NCBI GenBank assembly: GCA_045634305.1
Contig: JAZQZZ010000019.1
Coordinates: 121,448-185,447 of the forward strand
Direction of reading: 5' to 3'
Length of the DNA: 64,000 nt
Source: HGM04593 sp045634305
GTDB lineage: Bacteria; Bacteroidota; Bacteroidia; Bacteroidales; Bacteroidaceae
In this document: positions 61,001 through 64,000 of the stretch, one piece after another
Position numbering within the stretch: position 1 is the stretch's first letter
Layout of the letters: each line of letters begins with the position of its first letter
Made by a program: the position numbers and the translations under genes
Notes under the pieces: generated by a model
The model's input: the letters and a program-made list of their open reading frames with translations, nothing else
Told to the model about the DNA's origin: nothing
Database searches by the model: none

Positions 61001-62695
61001 AGCACCGGTATCGGCAACACCGACCAACCTGTCGTGCGTTCTACAATCCGTATCAGCGGACTCGAAGGCGGTGTCGAATTCCAGAGTGTCAAAGGTTCAT
61101 TCGTTGGAACAAACAGGGAGGACATCACAAATGTAAAGGCATATTTTGCGACAAACTCACGCGAGTTGTTTGTCGACCCGGAGCAGAAGATGACCTGGCG
61201 CGAGGAGAACGGTGAGCAGTTCGGCGAGACCGTTACACTTGCTGCCGACGGCACATTCACCATCACCGGCAACAAGACACTTGTACCGGGCGACCACTAC
61301 CTGTGGATTACATACGACATTGCCGAGACTGCCAAAGAAGGCAATACTGTTGATGCAAATATCACAGCCTACACCATTGACAGCAAGAAGATTGCCGAAG
61401 AGAATGGTAACCCGGCACACAGTGTTACAATATTCCTTTCAGAGGGTGCAGTGCTCATGCCTATGGATAAAGGCTCGCGCTACTATCGTATTCCGTCAAT
61501 AACTGTAACAAAGGATGGCAAGCGTCTGGTAACACTCACTGACGACCGCAAGGCACACGGTGCCGACCTGCCGAACCACTGTTACCTTGTTGCACAATAC
61601 TCGGATGACCTTGGCAAGACATGGAGTGACCCCGTAACCGTTGCCGGCACAGCAGAGACCGGTGGTAACTATGGCCATGGTGATGCCTCAATCGTTACAA
61701 ACCGCGAGAACGGTGAGATTATCGGTATCATGACAAGTGCCGGAACATACGGCCACGGATTCTTTGCAGGAACAGCAGCACAGCCTCCACGCTGGAAGAC
61801 CATCATCAGCCGCGACAACGGTGAGACATGGGAGACACCGGTTGACCACACCGACACACTCTTTGGTGCGAACTGCTCTAACCCGGAGACACAGACCTGG
61901 AAGAGCGGATTCTCGGGTTCGGGTGCAGCACTTCAGAAGCGCGACGGTACACTCGTTTCAAGTTTCGTTAACCGTCAGGCTGACAACAGCCAGCACTTCT
62001 ACTTCTTCATGAGCAAGGATGGCGGCCGGAACTGGTACGTGAGCGGTACAAGCGGAACAAGTGGTGCAGACGAGCCAAAGACACTCGAGCGCAACAACGG
62101 CGACCTCGCCATTAGCGTACGCTCAAGCGGATACAACTACTACAACTACACATCGGATGACGGCGAGACATGGCACAAGCCTTCACAGACACGCTTCACC
62201 AGCGGTATCTCAGGTAATGCCTGCGACGGCGAGTATATGGTATGGTGCTCTACATTGGAGGGCAACCCATGGGACATTGCATTGCAGACACTGCCCAACA
62301 GCCCGAGCAGACAGAACGTGAGCATCGCCCTCTCGACCGACGAGGGTGCCACATTCGGCACACCAAAGACCATCTGCCCGAGAGGCTCGGCCTACAGCGC
62401 GGCAGTCGTGCTTCCCGACGGCACTTTAGGTGTCTATTATGAGGAGAACGGAGTGTTCGGCGGCTACACCATGCGCTTTGTACGCTTCTCACTCGACTGG
62501 GCAAGCAACGGCAAATACAAGTTCACCGATGATGCGCCGTTCTACCCTATCAAGTCAACAAATCGCACATCCATCGAGAACATTACAGATACAACCGTAA
62601 ATGACGGCGCCATCTATGACCTCCAGGGCCGCAAGGTAGAGAACCCGAGCAAGGGTATATATATCATCAATGGCAAAAAAGTACTTGTAAAGTAA
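58043..62695 (+). CDS. Multimodular secreted SGNH esterase / sialidase
   Basis: A 1550-residue exported protein (signal RLLALLICGVLSAATMFA). Residues 25-225 are an SGNH/GDSL esterase: IGNSITD with Ser 48, GTNDI near 102 and the DNLHL Asp-His pair near 197. Residues about 250-440 look like a second SGNH fold but with VFGDEFI in place of the Ser block and no clear Asp-His end, so it is probably inactive. About 550-690 is a trefoil-like domain shared with the sialidase upstream, and 880-990 another. About 1000-1130 matches the sialidase N-terminal domain, and 1130-1500 is a GH33 propeller (YYRIPSITVTKDGKRLVTLT, Arg 1149; SDDLGKTW, SRDNGETW, SKDGGRNW, TSDDGETW). The tail is GIYIINGKKVLVK. It would de-O-acetylate and then remove sialic acid. 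Confidence 0.9.
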   Translation: MKRLLALLICGVLSAATMFADEPFRNHRYDSFKVLETTGESIVFIGNSITDMHCWPEAFKTSTGEYLPIVNRGNSGTYSTEQSNNLESYINGQPKKVFMMIGTNDIAISGGLNFSGEQVLAYVKSIVERIHARSPQTKIYLYSILKNKTGNRVEATWLHTNEIVKGYVDTMNVDWLTYIDLYDKLAGVAQGGVWSYDNLHLTAAAYQVWCETICQYLQEGEDYTVSAVYPSNTSTLQQNGGLGSAHGMRATYFSMLPISNEDVLVFGDEFIKNGEWQELLGNRNVKNRGTGWGYGGDIATTSKIVDATYANTGVEKKDAKAIFIYTGTGDCNGNTDITTVKNSYKALVDKVAQKSPTSKIYLMALAPTNNATTNTSRIAELNSYMQSLATGNISYVDTYTPLLNGNVANTKYFYPSNYLGGLGYVVMANAMKDALKADFPADTYNAISESAAEARYAQATLRNTLSQVIARGLIMERGESMGQYDPEKMAAFDAELENAYALLAKKSITEAEVQAMAGKLNEVLKEALAMPKASTDADEHWYQITSLRSNNLYISAEGEATGVVGKDNTAASAVSMWKFVDRGDNTFDIVNRQYGSYLNPVANYNTQINTTKSKPAKGWTVSYADTPAYYIISSSEVQLNQTGSGQSFKLYNWSASDKLGKDRGDTGCQLSIAEAGEIAELPSVLTYTIDKTNGNLYRGTSANQTWNNVWKSNTTPQLQFGCGTINNMNWSGNNVQMMTGTAGSATYAITPPAGYVITEYSFTFANNSHNTGLNLTMENGKVYTTSTTAQTISDKNLKASSISFTLAGNNGEGVVLTDFTVKIKEDKIENVKISTQENVYWYYITNASSKAYCAGKVIYYDNRMEKLRFGDKTFSADRIWSFWEKDGKLAIKNYKGEYFGTAGAGTGGTTSFGVVNEPNHIYTIQSAFGFFTIKDSAVELHAQEANSVIVRWAADADGASLWRFDEVDVSNAMADFSLSRVEQGKISTGIGNTDQPVVRSTIRISGLEGGVEFQSVKGSFVGTNREDITNVKAYFATNSRELFVDPEQKMTWREENGEQFGETVTLAADGTFTITGNKTLVPGDHYLWITYDIAETAKEGNTVDANITAYTIDSKKIAEENGNPAHSVTIFLSEGAVLMPMDKGSRYYRIPSITVTKDGKRLVTLTDDRKAHGADLPNHCYLVAQYSDDLGKTWSDPVTVAGTAETGGNYGHGDASIVTNRENGEIIGIMTSAGTYGHGFFAGTAAQPPRWKTIISRDNGETWETPVDHTDTLFGANCSNPETQTWKSGFSGSGAALQKRDGTLVSSFVNRQADNSQHFYFFMSKDGGRNWYVSGTSGTSGADEPKTLERNNGDLAISVRSSGYNYYNYTSDDGETWHKPSQTRFTSGISGNACDGEYMVWCSTLEGNPWDIALQTLPNSPSRQNVSIALSTDEGATFGTPKTICPRGSAYSAAVVLPDGTLGVYYEENGVFGGYTMRFVRFSLDWASNGKYKFTDDAPFYPIKSTNRTSIENITDTTVNDGAIYDLQGRKVENPSKGIYIINGKKVLVK

Positions 62696-62811
62696 CTTTT
62701 TTGCTATCGACGAGCTTTTTAGCGGTTAGTCACGCGTAGTGTGGCGATAGTCACACCGCGTGGATCGCTGACAAAAAAGCGAGTCAATGGCAAGAAGGTA
62801 CTTGTAAAGTA
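62669..62811 (+). repeat. Duplicated gene tail after the esterase-sialidase
   Basis: The last 26 bases of the gene (AATGGCAAAAAAGTACTTGT then AAAGTAA) recur at 62786-62811 as AATGGCAAGAAGGTACTTGT then AAAGTAA, encoding NGKKVLVK and a stop again. Between them lies a structured stretch with CACGCG and CGCGTG arms around 62731-62762. It looks like the remnant of a second gene with the same C-terminal tail. Confidence 0.65.
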
Positions 62812-63023
62812 AGAACAATAATTCGACAGACGAGCAGGTTACAGAAAGCGAAGGATGTCAGTAAATAACATCACACTCTATTATGCGGCAACACTTCACG
62901 TGTTGCCCGATAATTTTCATATAAAATACATATCAACAGAAATCATGTTTTCACTTCTATTTTTTTCTGTATCCAAACAAAAATCATTAAATTCGCACAC
63001 ATACAACAACAAGAACACAAGCC

Positions 63024-64000
63024 ATGAAAAGACTGCTTATACTATTGCTTGCCTTACTCCCGCTTATGGGTTGGGCACAGAACAAGATCAAGGTTGCATG
63101 CATAGGCAACAGCGTTACCTACGGCATGACCCACAAGAACCCCGCCGAGACATCATACCCCACCCAGCTGCAACAGATGCTCGGTGACGGATACGAGGTA
63201 CGTAACTTCGGTCACTCGGGCGCCACGCTGTTGAGCAAGGGGCACCGCCCCTACATCAACCTGCCCGAATACAAGGCGGCCCTTGAATTCGCGCCGGACA
63301 TTGCCGTCATCCACCTTGGACTCAATGACACCGACCCACGCAACTGGCCCAACTACCGCGACGAGTTTTACAGCGACTACATCAACATAATAGAGGCAGT
63401 GCGCGAGACAAACCCCGACGTGAAGGTGTACGTATGCCAGATGACACCGATTTTCCATTGGCACCGCCGTTTCAAGAGCGGTACACGCGAGTGGTACTGG
63501 CAGATACAGGAGCTCATTCCATCGATTGCAGAATATGACGCCTTCGAGCTCATCAACCTGAGCCGCTACCTCTACCACCGCCCCGACCTCATGCCCGATG
63601 CCCTGCACCCCAACGAGGAGGGAGCCACCATCATAGCCAAGCAGGTCTACTCGGCTATCACCGACAACTACGGCGGGCTCTCGTTGCCGGCCATATACAG
63701 CGACAACATGGTCATCCAGCGCGGCAAGCCCTTTATCGTGAAGGGAACAGCCAATACAGGCGACCAGGTAACCGTCAAGCTCAACAAGCAGAAGGCAAAA
63801 GCCATTGCCGATGAGCAAGGTGAATGGGAAGCCACATTCCCGCCAATGCAGGCCGACGGCAAGAGCTACACCATGACCGTAGAGTGCGGAAAGCAGAAGC
63901 TCACATACAACAACATCGCCGTTGGCGAGGTATGGCTCTGCTCGGGCCAGTCAAACATGGCTTTCATGGTAAAGGAGAGCTCACACATTGAGCAGAGCCT
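63024..64000 (+). CDS. Sialate O-acetylesterase (SGNH plus SASA), C-terminus beyond window
   Basis: The gene starts at ATG 63024 and reads open to the window end, so 325 residues are visible. A signal peptide (RLLILLLALLPLMGWAQ) is followed by an SGNH esterase domain: KVACIGNSVTYGM (Ser of GNS), GLNDTD near 106 and PDALHPNEEGA with the Asp-His pair near 197. From about residue 215 a linker domain begins (GLSLPAIYSDNMVIQRGKPF), then GEVWLCSGQSNMAFM, the Ser block of the sialate 9-O-acetylesterase (SASA) family. The two-domain form is known from Bacteroides EstA-type enzymes that remove O-acetyl groups so that sialidases can act. A -7 box of the form TAAATTCG lies at 62988-62995. Confidence 0.92.
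   Translation, partial: MKRLLILLLALLPLMGWAQNKIKVACIGNSVTYGMTHKNPAETSYPTQLQQMLGDGYEVRNFGHSGATLLSKGHRPYINLPEYKAALEFAPDIAVIHLGLNDTDPRNWPNYRDEFYSDYINIIEAVRETNPDVKVYVCQMTPIFHWHRRFKSGTREWYWQIQELIPSIAEYDAFELINLSRYLYHRPDLMPDALHPNEEGATIIAKQVYSAITDNYGGLSLPAIYSDNMVIQRGKPFIVKGTANTGDQVTVKLNKQKAKAIADEQGEWEATFPPMQADGKSYTMTVECGKQKLTYNNIAVGEVWLCSGQSNMAFMVKESSHIEQS

Noticed and set aside
46379..64000. Complete polysaccharide utilisation locus
   Set aside because: No SusC or SusD homologue, and no dedicated hybrid two-component or sigma/anti-sigma regulator, is in the window; it is called a glycan utilisation cluster only.

Overview
The window comes from a member of the Bacteroidales, probably a gut or host-associated Prevotella- or Bacteroides-like bacterium. 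The reasons are promoters of the Bacteroidota type (TAnnTTTG about 20 bases from a TTTG/TTG box), a lipoprotein TamA homologue (TamL) paired with TamB, IntDOT-like tyrosine recombinase features, anaerobic sulfatase maturation, and two secreted sialidase-type proteins ending in the short IYDLxGRKV...GKKVLVK tail common in Prevotellaceae. I ran no taxonomy search.

Region 1 (1-5150) is core chromosome: a partial surface lipoprotein and PepD dipeptidase on the minus strand, a small membrane protein and an OmpH/Skp-like lipoprotein on the plus strand, then aspartate ammonia-lyase convergent with them across a strong bidirectional terminator.

Region 2 (about 5157-32562) is an AT-rich genomic island. 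A tyrosine recombinase lies at its right end, and copies of one 12-15 bp sequence (TCAAGTACGCAT) occur at both ends. It carries small helix-turn-helix proteins, an iteron-like repeat block enclosing a broken 3' end of pyruvate phosphate dikinase, an ArdA-type antirestriction protein, and many defence-type genes. These are a type IV (AbiE-like) toxin-antitoxin pair with a phosphoesterase, a TIR/winged-helix protein, a decayed XRE regulator, a tightly packed operon NurA-like nuclease / HerA-like ATPase / Hsp90-type (GHKL) ATPase / radical SAM protein with a trailing HNH nuclease, a RhuM-type protein, a second AbiE-like pair, a 1514-residue nuclease-plus-P-loop NTPase resembling the Avs (STAND) defence proteins, and a GIY-YIG-like protein. 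The NurA-HerA-GHKL-radical SAM operon is the best candidate for an undescribed system: I cannot match the combination to a named one.

Region 3 (32787-46315) is core again: a membrane protein, a lipoprotein with a tetranucleotide repeat in its promoter, initiator tRNA-Met, a TetR regulator with a clear operator followed by an RluA-type pseudouridine synthase, an M16 protease overlapping a cyclophilin lipoprotein, and the envelope pair tamB-tamL.

Region 4 (46379-64000) is a host-glycan utilisation cluster: a NagB-like/PIG-L fusion with altered NagB active-site residues, a Ser-type sulfatase translationally coupled to its radical SAM maturase, a ROK sugar kinase, a GH20 beta-N-acetylhexosaminidase, a sialidase, a three-module esterase/esterase-like/sialidase, and a sialate O-acetylesterase running off the right edge. 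Together they would remove O-acetyl groups, sialic acid, sulfate and GlcNAc from mucin-type glycans outside the cytoplasm and process the amino sugars inside. No SusC/SusD pair is present in the window.
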